From NCBI GenBank assembly GCA_021613535.1, contig CP075493.1, positions 10,602,001 through 10,666,000 on the forward strand: a stretch of 64,000 nt of DNA, given 5' to 3'. Shown here one piece after another: positions 45,972 through 57,111 of this stretch. Each line of letters begins with the position of its first letter. Within the stretch, counting starts at the first letter, position 1. A model generated the notes under the pieces. The model searched no databases. It was not told where the DNA came from and was given only the letters and a program-made list of their open reading frames with translations. Source of the DNA: Adineta vaga. Lineage: Eukaryota > Rotifera. The position numbers and the translations under genes are program-made.

Positions 45972-47500
45972 ATGTTAAGAGGAAGAAATAATCGATCAGC
46001 AACTCAATTATTTCCTAGTCGATCATTAATAACTGAAAATAATTATCGACGATATTCTTATGATCAAATTAATCAATATATTGATTATGATTTACTCTCG
46101 AGTCAGAAAACTCTTCCTACTAAATTAAAAAACAATAATTCTTCTCCTCAAACATCATCAGTATCAAAATCTTCCTATATACAAATGTGTACCGCATGTA
46201 TTACTCCTCAACATATTCGTACAGCTAAAAAACGAAGTCAACAGATTGATATTGATTTACTCTATACATATGATCCATTTCATATTCAGGTAGGAGATAT
46301 CTAACGTTTATTTCGATTCGTTATTGTTATATCTTTAAATATATTATAGTTCGCATTGAAATTTATATTCGCTCGAAAGATCGATTTTTTGGAAGAGACA
46401 TGTTTTCTGTTTATTTGAGGGTAATAATAATGTCATAAGATATTTTTGTATGTTATGTTCGACAAGGTTAACTTTATCATCACAATGACGTTTGACTAGT
46501 TGTTTTTGCTCATGGAAGATGATGACAAGTATGTCTTATTTTTTTGACTGTTTGTGTTGTCGTCAAAATCTTATCTTCATTGATGTAATTTGTGCGCATC
46601 GATTCGGACAACATTGACTATTATAAAGTGATGATAAAAGACAAATCTGTTGTCATATTGATGTATTATATCCAAAGTTTTTTTTCTTTTTTATAAGATC
46701 GCTTGTTAGTGTAAGATGCAATCTAATATAATTAATACCAATCATCTACTTGTTTTTGATTGTAAAGAAAAAGTATTGTGATTATTGACACTAATTTATT
46801 AATAATCGTTGTTATCTTATGTTTAGCTCGAACATTTTACTGAAGAACAAATCCAAGGTAAATGATATTGTGAAGATAAACTCAATGTTCATATTGTATT
46901 TTAGAATTTCGACAAGCTTTTCTTCTGTACGATAAAGATTCCGACGGTGCAATTAATCCTAAAGTACTTGGAAACGTTATGAGAACTCTTGGACAAAATC
47001 CTACAGAAGATGAACTCAAAGGATTGATTAATGAGTTTGATTGTGATGGTTTGTCAATTGCTTTCTTTTTTTGTATTTGAATAGATGATTTATTTTGTCT
47101 ATTGTTATATTCTCTAGGTAAAGGTTTGATCGACTTCGATGAATTCCTTCAAATGATGGCTAAACGAGCGAAAGAACATAATGAAGAAGATGAATTAATA
47201 GAAGCATTTCGTGTATTTGACAAAAATCGAAATGGTTTTATTAAAGTTGCTGAATTAAAGTAATGCATATCTATCAGAAAGCAAACTTTTTTTTCGAACG
47301 ATCTTGATTTTTCTTTTATTAGACATGTTATGACTAATTTAGGTGAACAATTTTCTAGTGATGAAGTTGATGAAATTTTAAGTGAAATCGATACGACTGG
47401 TAATGGAATTATTCGATATGAAGGTACGATAGTCACATTAATAATGATTCTATTTTCGTTCTGTTCTTTAGAACTTGTTAAAATGATTACTGGTAAATAA
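45972..47500 (+). CDS. Calmodulin-like four-EF-hand protein with N-terminal extension
   Basis: Six exons: 45972-46289, 46827-46857, 46905-47048, 47118-47259, 47323-47423, 47472-47500 (254 aa). The first exon encodes a basic, Ser/Asn-rich extension of about 105 residues with no recognised domain. Then comes a calmodulin body: [20 protein letters not shown] and four loops, [36 protein letters not shown] and [12 protein letters not shown], each with acidic positions 1 and 12 or close. Loop 1 ends in Val, so it may not bind Ca2+ well. It ends MITGK rather than the MTAK of calmodulin. The 537-nt first intron is unusually long for this window. It is likely a Ca2+ sensor, not calmodulin itself. Confidence 0.8.
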
Positions 47501-48284
47501 GACGACTTTTGTTTGGCACACTACTATCTGTGATATCTATGTGTGTTCTTAAAAATCGGTTCAACGCTCATATATATTCATTCACATCTATCTCAACTAG
47601 CACAAAAATAAACGATATTAAAGTTTAACCGATTAGTTTTCTGTTGTGTATTCCTACAATTTTTCTTTTTGTTGTTTTATCGGGCGATAATATATGGGAA
47701 ATCTCCCACACAATGAAAACATGTAATTCATGTCTTTTTTTGCATTCACGTACACTTACAACTAATAATGCATGCCGATGAGATTTTTATCTTACCGCAA
47801 AGATTTGAAGTGAATTATGATGACAAATTGTAAACTAATTCAAGATCAAGATCAGTACTTGTTGACATTGAAATAAACATAAAAAGTCAAATATCTTTTT
47901 ATGCATGATGACTATCTGCAACTTGAACGATAAGATATTAAATACTTATGACCATGAATGTATATATACGGATATGATCAATATTTAGTGAAGTCACCTT
48001 CATGTAGCGTCATCTATCCTAAAGAAATATTGAAGTATATTTTCATATGTATCATTTAATAAAACGTATAGGAAAAATGTGATATTTTAATTTAGTACGA
48101 AGTCAAGAAGGGAGAGAGGCGAATGGACAATCTATAAACACCAATCATTTTAAACAAGTATCTCAGCTTTGTTCTCTTATGACTCGTTGGTTTGGTTTGA
48201 TTTGATCAAAATCTCGTTCGTTCTTTCATACATTTCAATAAAACAGTTGAACAAACTATTTTTCTATCGAACTAAAATTAGTAA
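47501..48284. other. Spacer
   Basis: Holds an AATAAA-like signal near 47607 (AAAAATAAACG) for the EF-hand gene and the UBE2I promoter. Nothing else recognised. Confidence 0.5.
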
Positions 48285-49059
48285 ATGGCCGGTATTTCAA
48301 CAGCACGTTTAACTGAAGAACGAAAAGCCTGGCGAAGAGATCATCCTTTTGGTTTCATTGCTGTAAAATAAAATTTCTCGTTTTTCCTTTTACTGACACA
48401 TATTCATACTATTTCTTGTTTAGAGACCATCAAAAAATAGCGATGGAACATTAAATTTACTCAATTGGGAATGTGGTATTCCAGGTATGAATAATAAGAA
48501 TATTTATTCGAATATTTTGTTAATTCTTCGTTTCTTTTAGGTAAAGCCGGTACTTCATGGGAAGGTGGTTTATTCAAATTACGTAAGTTAAATAATATCA
48601 ATAATTATACTTGAATGTCTAGATTTCTATTTAGGTATGGTTTTCAAAGATGATTATCCATCAACCCCACCCAAATGTAAATTTGAACCACCACTATTTC
48701 ATCCGAACATTTATCCGGTAAATACTGTTGAAAAAGGTGGATTAAATAAGTTTTTTTTCTTTCCTTCTTATTAAAATAGAGTGGAACAGTATGTTTATCT
48801 TTACTTGATGAAGAAAAAGATTGGCGTCCGGCAATAACAATCAAACAAATTTTACTTGGAATTCAAGAATTATTGAATGAACCAAATCCAAAAGATCCAG
48901 CACAAGCTGAAGCATATGCAATTTATATGCAAGATAAAGCTGAATATGACAAACGTATGAAATGAAACGAACTTTGTAGTCAATAAAATACTAAAAGAAT
49001 TCTGTTCTATTTTAGGAATTAGAGAACAAGCCGCACGTTTTCGTTCTACAGACATTTAA
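48285..49059 (+). CDS. UBE2I: SUMO-conjugating enzyme UBC9
   Basis: Six exons: 48285-48362, 48424-48484, 48541-48582, 48635-48717, 48780-48954, 49016-49059 (160 aa; human 158). It transfers SUMO from the SAE1/UBA2 E1 to target lysines, mostly in the nucleus. The basic start [17 protein letters not shown] matches the SUMO- and E1-binding N terminus. The HPN motif and active-site Cys are present ([18 protein letters not shown]). The substrate-recognition stretch [20 protein letters not shown] and the end EQAARF are family-typical. The usual FVAVP-TKN becomes FIA-RPSKN at the first splice junction, a small deviation. Confidence 0.95.
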
Positions 49060-50070
49060 ATTCTAAAAACTTAATTATGTGTACAAACGAATAGACAAAT
49101 GCACGATTTGCATAAGTCTTCTTTGTTTCTATTCTTATACTTCTTTATTTTTCTGTCTTTTTGTTCATGTTGTTCGAGTATGTTAAACTCGACACAAACG
49201 TTCCTAAAAAAGAACTTTTTTTTGTGTCTCTATGTAAACTGTTCATGATTATTCATATGAACTTCTCGCAAACAAAAATACAAAGAACATCTAATGAAAT
49301 CATAAGAAGTTACTCTGACCAATATAAATATTCATAAAACTATACCTGTTTGTTGTACAATGAAATTTTTTAGCGATTCATACATGAATAATTCAGTGTG
49401 TTTTATGAGTACAAATATTATGGAAATATATATTCACAGAGTACATCAATTGCTTGTGCAATATTATCAATGCGGAATTTGGACGTTGACTTATTACTCC
49501 ACGCCATATTTCATATCTTTATTTTTTCTAAAAGCAAACATATCTTATGCGCACTGTTTTACTTTATTTTTATCAGTATATCAAAGTACACGTCTATCTA
49601 TATAAACAGCTAAAAGCAACAGTCATATTCAGTATTTCTTTAAATTTCTACTAACTGAATAGTTACTTTAAATTTTAAACAAGTAAGTTCTACGTTTTTC
49701 AGACAAATTGTTCAGTATACAATATAGTCGAGAGGATTTCTTTTTCTTTGGAATTATGAGTATCAATGTGTATATATTTTCTTTTCAACGTAAACAAAAG
49801 AATATGAGTAGAAAAGACGAGAAGAAGAAAATTGTCCGATAAGACATAGATGTGTAATGAGAGGATTGGTGCATCAGTTTAAAAAAATATAGATAACAAA
49901 ATACATATACGTATATAAACAGACGAACATTGTGTCCAAACATTCATTTTTTTCTTCATATTCTCTTTACTTATCTTACACTTGGGTAAAATAATGAAAA
50001 TTATCATTGACTTGTTTCATTTTCAGATTTTTCATTTTTCTTTTACTACCAACGAAATCTAACAAATAAA
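49060..50070. other. Gene-free spacer
   Basis: 1.0 kb, AT-rich. Two overlapping open frames at 49360-49613 have no domain, signal or splice context and are not called. Confidence 0.5.
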
Positions 50071-50918
50071 ATGTCCTCTGTTGCTCAAACTGCCACTGCT
50101 ACCACAGGTTCAGCTGTTGCTCATACAGCTGTTGCTGAAAATGTTGCTGTTAAATCAGTTGTCAGTACCGAAACACAATCACAAGTCAGTTTAGAAAATA
50201 CACAAAAAATGGCTGCTTTGATGAGCAAACTCGGTAAGACGCTCTTCTGTATATATCTGCCTCGTTCTTATCAACTTGTTTTAAGGTACAACTCATCAAC
50301 AAATCGATGAATATTCACGTCGTCGCACTGAACAAATTACTGAAGAAGTTGCAGCAGCTATCAATCGAATTGTCGCTGACACTCAAATTCAACAACAAAC
50401 TCTCTTAGCTGATGCCAATGTTCGTTCAGCTGCTATTGAAGAAGAATATAAACACAAATTACAACGATATGTTGAAGAACTCGATACAGTCAAAGCACAA
50501 AATTTATCAACACTTGAAAAAGATTTAAACTTACGTCAAGAAATGATTCTTGAAGAAGCACGTAAACGTATTGATGACTTGAATGAAGAAGCTAACCGAT
50601 TGAAAATGGGTGTTTTACGTGACGCACAAGCTCAAGCTAATGCTAAAGTCGAAGCTATTACTGAACAAGTTGCTGCGTAAGTTTATTATAAACTAAAATA
50701 TATTTGTAGAAGAAGAAACGGTAATATCTTATTTTTTCAGTTTGGGTGCTGAAGATGCCAGTCGTCTTTTAACATCAACAGCTACAACAGTTATTACAAC
50801 TGAAGCTAAAGCTACTGGTTCAACTCATGTTGAAGGTGCAGCTGTTGTTGTTGGTACAACTTCTAAAAAAGTTGAAACATCATCACACTCATCTAGCTCA
50901 ACTGCTACAACAAACTAA
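50071..50918 (+). CDS. Ala/Thr/Glu-rich coiled-coil protein, possible desiccation protectant
   Basis: Exons 50071-50233, 50286-50676, 50741-50918 (243 aa). The whole sequence has no Cys, Trp, Phe or Pro. The ends are Ala/Thr/Ser/Val-rich and disordered; the middle (about 60-175) is a long charged helix (EYSRRRTEQITEEVAAAINR ... EEEYKHKLQRYVEELD ... EARKRIDDLNEEANRLKMG). There is no signal peptide or membrane segment. This layout, disordered tails around a charged amphipathic helix with a Y-x-R-R-x-T-E element, recalls tardigrade CAHS proteins and LEA proteins, which gel or stabilise cell contents on drying. I see only a compositional and architectural likeness, not proven homology. A cytoskeletal coiled-coil protein is the main alternative. 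Confidence 0.7.
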
Positions 50919-51560
50919 ATCGCCTTTACAGACATATCACATTTTTTTTCTCTATTCAATCAAGCGTCTTGTTTGCATTTAGAAGTTTTTTTTGTTCATG
51001 TTCTTGTTGTTACTTGTTATCAATGAGATAAAATGTGTTTCATAATAAAATAAATATCTTAGATATATACATATTTGTCTTGCTTATTGTACTACAGAAC
51101 TTGTTAAGAGTATATCTTTATTCATACACATGTTATCTTCACGTGAAATACATCATAGATAATAATGTGAATCACGTGTACCAGTCAAATAGCTTATTTC
51201 TTTCATTCTACTAAAATATCTTATGAATTACGCACATTTTAGTAGAGTATGTATTCATAAGAACAAAGTGTTCATAAAAGAATTTCTAGTACTAATATAA
51301 AAAGAATTGTCTGAAAAAAAAGATTTTAAAGACAAAAAATGATCATATAATGTCCCGAGTATTTTTGTTTTTATTTGTCAAAAGAACACAAAAAAAAAAC
51401 TTTGTCATTGATAATTTTGATTTCTCACTGTTGCGACATTATATTATAGGAGTATTATACGCACAGTCAACGCAGCATCGATTTCTTGAAGTCTTTTTTT
51501 TCCTGTCGACATAATAGAATAGTCACTAGAAAAAAAACCTCCTTTATGTATTTTAGATAA
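50919..51560. other. Spacer
   Basis: Holds an AATAAA-like signal (AATAAAATAAATA near 51043) for the upstream gene. The rest is AT-rich and carries no recognised gene. Confidence 0.5.
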
Positions 51561-54500
51561 ATGGAAGATATTATTCGAATCTTAACACATGATAATGATA
51601 AATTTAAAGATCAATGGGATGAAATCGAAAATAGATTAACACAAGAATGTGATAGCAATAATATTATATCGATTCTCGATGCTCTTGTAGAATATGTTCT
51701 ACAGGAGCCGGAAACACAATGTCCATGCAAACAGAAATTTGATTTTCTTACAGTTGTTTTTAATGCATTAAACTATGAGGATTCAGTTCTTGAACAAGTT
51801 TTTCAAATATTCTTTCGAGTGTTTAATCAAAGCTGTATTAATCTATGGTATTTAACTTTTCTTAAAGCACTTTATCGACATTTTCAATTGAACAAATACC
51901 TTCCACAGAGACCGCCACTTGTTGAACAATTATTCAACAGTTTACAAAATCAAACTGGTCTACTTTCGTGTACAAAGAAATCGATATTAGAATCATGGGA
52001 ACGATTCTTTTGTAACGATATTTTCGATAATTATCTATTAAATGAGCAGATTCTTGAAATATCGAGGGATAAATTTCAGCAGCTATACAGGTAAGAAAAT
52101 AAAAGTAAACGAAGATTAATTTCTGTTCATAGATTTGGTATTCGTAAATCTTCTTCATCATCATTCTGGTCTACAATAGCAGCACATTTAATCCGAAATA
52201 TTTCGGGATTATTCGATTCATACGTCAAGTTAACTGATGCTCAGTACGATTTGGAATTATATTGTATCACGCAAACGTCTGATTACAAAAAATTAATTTT
52301 GAAATCATTTTCCAATCATGTTAATATATTCACAGCAAATTATAATCAAATCCTTCTTACAACGGAATGTTTATTAACTAAAAATACCAATCGAGATGGC
52401 GAATTCTTACTTAACGATGTTATTCTCAAGCATTCTTCGGCTATTCCTGATCTTGAACCTTTAGTTCAATTATTGATTCGAATCTCTCGTCAAATACCAT
52501 CTGAACAAAAGGAAGAATTTACAACTAGAATTCTTGATAATTTTACATTTAAATCAGAAAAAATGAAAATAAGTAAAAAACTGTGGCCATTACTCTTTGA
52601 TCTCGCTGTTGTCATACTCGAATTGCATACTTTCAGGGCACCATCTAGTGCCGAACAATTGTTAAATAGAGAGAATTTTTATCCATGGCAAGAACTCGGA
52701 GAACGTTTAAGTGGTATTGTGCACCTATGTGGAAGTTATGATGATTACATTTTGGATGACAAATCATTTTTTACTAAATTGGATAGTCTTGAAGATATTC
52801 TTGAAATCATTTATAAGCGAACTAAAGTATATAACAATCTCTTTCGTAATACACATTCGGAAGCTTTAATCTATACGCTTCGATGGGCATCATCATTGCA
52901 ACAATATCCAATTCATGTTTACAAAATGGGAAAATATATGATTGATCTTATTGATCGAAAACAAATTACATCGGATACAGTCTTTCAACTACTGGAAAAA
53001 CTTCAAAATCGAATTCTAATTGAAGAAGAATTTGATGAAAGTCGAGACACAGAACCAGGATTTTTCGTTGTGAGTTATTTTCTTTTATATTTCTCTTTTT
53101 TCTCTAAATCTCTCTACATAGCATTTAGCTACACGCGTTGGTATTTATATAGAAATTCTTAAAACTCTTCCAATTTCGATTCATCGTTTACTAAATTCTA
53201 TTTTTCTTGCTATTCTTAATCAACCATTACAAGATGAAAAGGGATCCGCAACTACAAGACAAAAAATCTTTCATTATCTGTGGACAAATTTCCTATCAAC
53301 ATTAATTACTGAAGAGGAAACTCAATGTTATGAAGAATCCATTGGTAGATTGTATATGGTAGCAAGAAATGAAATGCAAAATGATGAAAATATTTTTCGA
53401 TATTGGTCTAGTTTTTGGGATAAAATTGGCATTCGTTTACCTCAGATTGCAGTCAATCAAATTGCAACGATACTAAGCGAATTTCTTGATCGAGAGGAAA
53501 TGAATTTTGTTCATCTATTACAGGTTAGAATTTCTTATTTTTGTATAATAGTTTAAAAGTAAAGTACTACAAATTTATTTTATCTATTTAGAATCTCTAT
53601 CCACAACGACCTGAACCATTTCATGCACGTCTTAATGATATTATTCAACATTGTTTTCAAAACAAGAATAAAAATAATCAATATCGTGGTTTTTATATCA
53701 TTTTACTTCAAGCTATTAGTAGACATCATCCAGAAATCTTTAGTTCAACACATATCGAACTTATTTTCTCTTCATTTTCGACTACAGCATCGAATCTAAC
53801 TGATACAGAAGTTCACGGTATATTTCGATTTCTAACTCCAATTGCTAGTGTACAACCGAATCTCTATGATAAAAATCAAAATGATCTCATACGTATGGCA
53901 ACAGAAACACAGAATAATTCAGTTATCTATTGTCTTCAACAATATTTTATTTCGTCGACTATTGTCAATGGAGAGACCGTAGCCAGTGATTATCTAACAA
54001 AATTAATCGATTTATTACAGCGAAAAGAAGGATGTACAGTAGATAATCGTACTTTGTTGATACATGCTTGTAAATTAATTGGTATTCATCATAGACAAGT
54101 ATTAGAGGCTAGAAAAACTGATTTCGTAAAACTAAATTGTTCCGAGTTAATACAACTTATTGATAACAATAAAATGACTGAAGAAAATAGACAAGTATTA
54201 GAACAATCACGTCAAGAAATTGAAGCTATAGAAACTAAAGTTCAAAAAACTACTAATGATATTCAACAAATAAATTCAAAAGTTAAACATCAAGAACTTC
54301 ATGTGAGTATATCACTCATAAGTTTATTATTGTTCAAAACTTTTCAATGATTAGATTACAAATATGCAAGTTCATGTGAATACTATCAATGAAAATCTTC
54401 AGAATCTTACTGAATGTGTAGACATCCATCAAAAAGAAATTGAACGTATCGATGGTAAAACACTCAGTTACGTTCCTGCTTGGGCTAGTGAAATTTGTAA

Positions 54501-56019
54501 GTTACTCAATCGTCGTACACCCAATGATTGGCGTCTACTTGGACGACGATTTGGTTATTCTGCAAGTGAATTGAAACATTGGGCTACACAATTTGATCCT
54601 TGTATGGCATTACTCAATGAATGGTACATGACACATAAATCCGATGAAGCTACTTTTGGTTTATTGAAAATATTGAAAGAAATTGGTCGACAGGATGCTG
54701 AAGTCATTGTTCAAAACGCTCTTCAAGATGCTGGAGAAACAATACCTGATAATATTCTTGATTTTGACATTCAACGACTACCACCAGTATTTATTTCCTA
54801 TCAATGGAATTCACAACCAATGGTTATAAAACTAAAAGAACATTTGGAAGAAGCTGGTTATTCATGTTGGATGGATGTTGGTCAAATGAGTGGTGGACAA
54901 GAACTACAAAGAAGAATTGATAAAGGTATTCGAGGTGCTAAAGTGATTCTCTGTTGTATAAATAGAGATTATGCAACATCAGATGCATGTATTCGTGAAG
55001 TTAACTTAGCTATAAGTACAGGAAAACCATTAATACCATTACAGATGGAAAAACAAATATGGCCACCAGAAGGAGCTCTTGGTCCGTTGATGAGTGACTA
55101 TCTATTTATTCGATTTTTCGATCGAAAAGCAACGAATGATCCAAATTTTTGGCCAGATGAAAGATTTACAGAATTACTCGGACAAATTCGATACTATGCC
55201 GCACCAAATCCTGATATGATTAGAGAACCATATACAAATTGGTTTGTACCTCGTGCAGAAAATTTGATCTTTCTCAAAGACTCTGATGTCAATGATAAGA
55301 AAATGACAAAATTCGAAGATTCCACAAGTAAGTTTATATATGACTTTGAAAGATTTATGATCCATTATTGTCTCTCTATTGTCATGACTGTATTTTTAGA
55401 ACCTTCACTTATTAATACACCACTTGTTGTATCACATCCGCAAATTATGATATCATATCAATGGGATCGTCAAACAGATATCATTGATTTATATAAACGA
55501 TTAACTGAACTTGGTTATCGTGTTTGGTTAGATATATTTCAAATGGGTGGTGGTGATTCTTTGTTTGCTAAAATTGATCATGGTATACGTAATGCAGAGT
55601 GTGTACTTGCTTGTATTACACCAAAATATACAATGTCAATTAATTGTCGACGAGAAATGTCTTTAGCAGATGCAATAGGTAAACCGATTGTGCCTCTATT
55701 TATGGAACAATTACCTGACAGTTGGCCTCCAACAGGACCCATGTCACTTGTATTTGCTGGTAAACATTATATTGATTTTCGTTCACATCAAAGAAATGAT
55801 ATGTGGTCTGGTAAAGAATATGCTCAAGTCTTACTGAAATTAAAAGAATTGGTGCCTGAAATTCAAATTGAAAATCCACAACGACATTTAATTGAGATGG
55901 AAAGACCAACATCGGCTGTGCATCTTGATAAACTAGTTAGAGTTAATCCAACAAGGACTAGAAAACGAAGAGGAAGTGCTCCAGTTATCCCACAAAGTCA
56001 AGCATGTTCATTGATGTGA
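51561..56019 (+). CDS. Helical-repeat, Death domain, tandem TIR protein
   Basis: Six exons: 51561-52090, 52133-53069, 53122-53523, 53592-54302, 54355-55327, 55400-56019 (1390 aa). The N-terminal two thirds are alpha-helical (ARM/HEAT-like, no named family), then a coiled coil (about 870-950). A Death-like domain follows (YVPAWASEICKLLNRRTPND, FGYSASELKHWATQFDP). TIR1 starts PPVFISYQW and has the SARM1-type Glu in ACIREVNLAISTGKP. TIR2 starts PQIMISYQW and keeps the Glu in NCRREMSLADAIGKP. TIR domains either scaffold innate-immune signalling or cleave NAD+. With both glutamates present, NADase activity is possible (inference). The tail is basic. Exons 5 and 6 are separated by a 72-nt intron that is stop-free and in frame. 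Confidence 0.8.
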
Positions 56020-56084
56020 ATGAACACCATAATTCACATGAAACATTTTTAGTGATACAACAACATTGAGAGTTCCTTTGACTA

Positions 56085-56310
56085 TGCATATATGAAAAAT
56101 ATCATGAGATACAGAGTTTTATATATTTTATTGTCTATTGGAAGTAACATCATGGTCCAATAAATATTACACCGATTGACAGATTTTTTCTATCGAAAAA
56201 CAAATCTATGTTTTCGATAGATCTAAAGTGAATTTTGTCATTTTCAATGCATTTGTTACTAAATCTTGATCCTTTCAAACAATTTTTGTGGGCTTGTTCC
56301 TATGGTAAAT
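56085..56310 (-). pseudogene. Truncated duplicate of the GH31 gene 3' end
   Basis: This stretch matches the 3' end and flank of the gene ending at 57112. Shared blocks include tgagatacaga (56105 and 56999), aaatattacacc (56163 and 57054), tttcgatagatctaaagt (56213 and 57137), attttgtcattttca and aaatcttga. About 34 bases of the coding copy are missing and there are scattered substitutions. It covers only the last roughly 45 codons and cannot encode a protein. It is an old tandem duplication remnant about 0.9 kb from its parent. Confidence 0.75.
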
Positions 56311-56515
56311 AAAAATGCTTATTTGCCAGATGATAAGTAATTTGTTGAAAGAGATTATTTGAACTCATTATTTCTTATAAAAAAAATCTTTCAAAATCAA
56401 TAAACCATCTCACAAGTTGATATGTCCATTCTTTTAAATAAACTTATTTTACAAAACAAGAAAAATATTTTGTTTTTCCAATTTTTCCTTCAAAGAAATC
56501 AAACTATTTTTATAT

Positions 56516-56820
56516 TGTTTCATTATTTGAATAATTCGTTTCAAGATGGTATGTTCTACCCTTGACTCTGACTGATTTACGCCGTTTTGAACATAATTTC
56601 TTCAAAATCATTTCGCAAAGTTTCCTTCGATTGCAACTGTTGCATGTAGAGTATGCTAAACTATTTGTCTTCGATAAATATTGTCATCTACCTTACTTAC
56701 GGAATCTTATGGCTAAGTATTGATTACAAACAATTTCACCAATGAATTATCACGTCTTACCTGTAGCAAACTGACCAATCTTTATGTAGAGGAACTAATT
56801 GTCCCTCCAAAACATTTTCA
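56516..56820 (+). pseudogene. Second decayed F-box/leucine-rich family fragment
   Basis: On the plus strand, family blocks appear in order but in shifting frames: FHYLNNSFQDGMF (about 56517), DLRRFEHNFFKIISQSF (about 56573), LFVFDKYCHLPYLRNLMAKY (about 56660), then ITNNFTNELSRLTCSKLTNL and EELIVPP (about 56722-56815). These are the C-terminal blocks of the same family as the relic at 35458-36345. Stops and frame changes exclude function. It sits between the duplicated GH31 tail and the parent GH31 gene. Confidence 0.6.
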
Positions 56821-57111
56821 TGACTATTTTTATTCGTTGTCAATATTAGTTATAATACATATTTTCTATTAGAATATATCGTCCAAAAGAATTACTTGTT
56901 TTTGGTCTTACTTATGGGTGCCAGTGGCAAATTTCTAAATGACGATACATCATATTTTGGATTGAAACTGTTTTTGAATATGTACATGAGAAATATTATG
57001 AGATACAGAAATTCAAATTTTATTGTTTACGAAAAAGCAGCACCGTCGTCGCATAAATATTACACCAATTACCAGATTTTCAAAAAAACAAAGCAAAGAG
57101 AAAAAGAAGTT

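Noticed and set aside
49360-49613. Two overlapping 70-80 aa frames
   Set aside because: No homology or splice signals, and mutual overlap in different frames; AT-rich chance frames.
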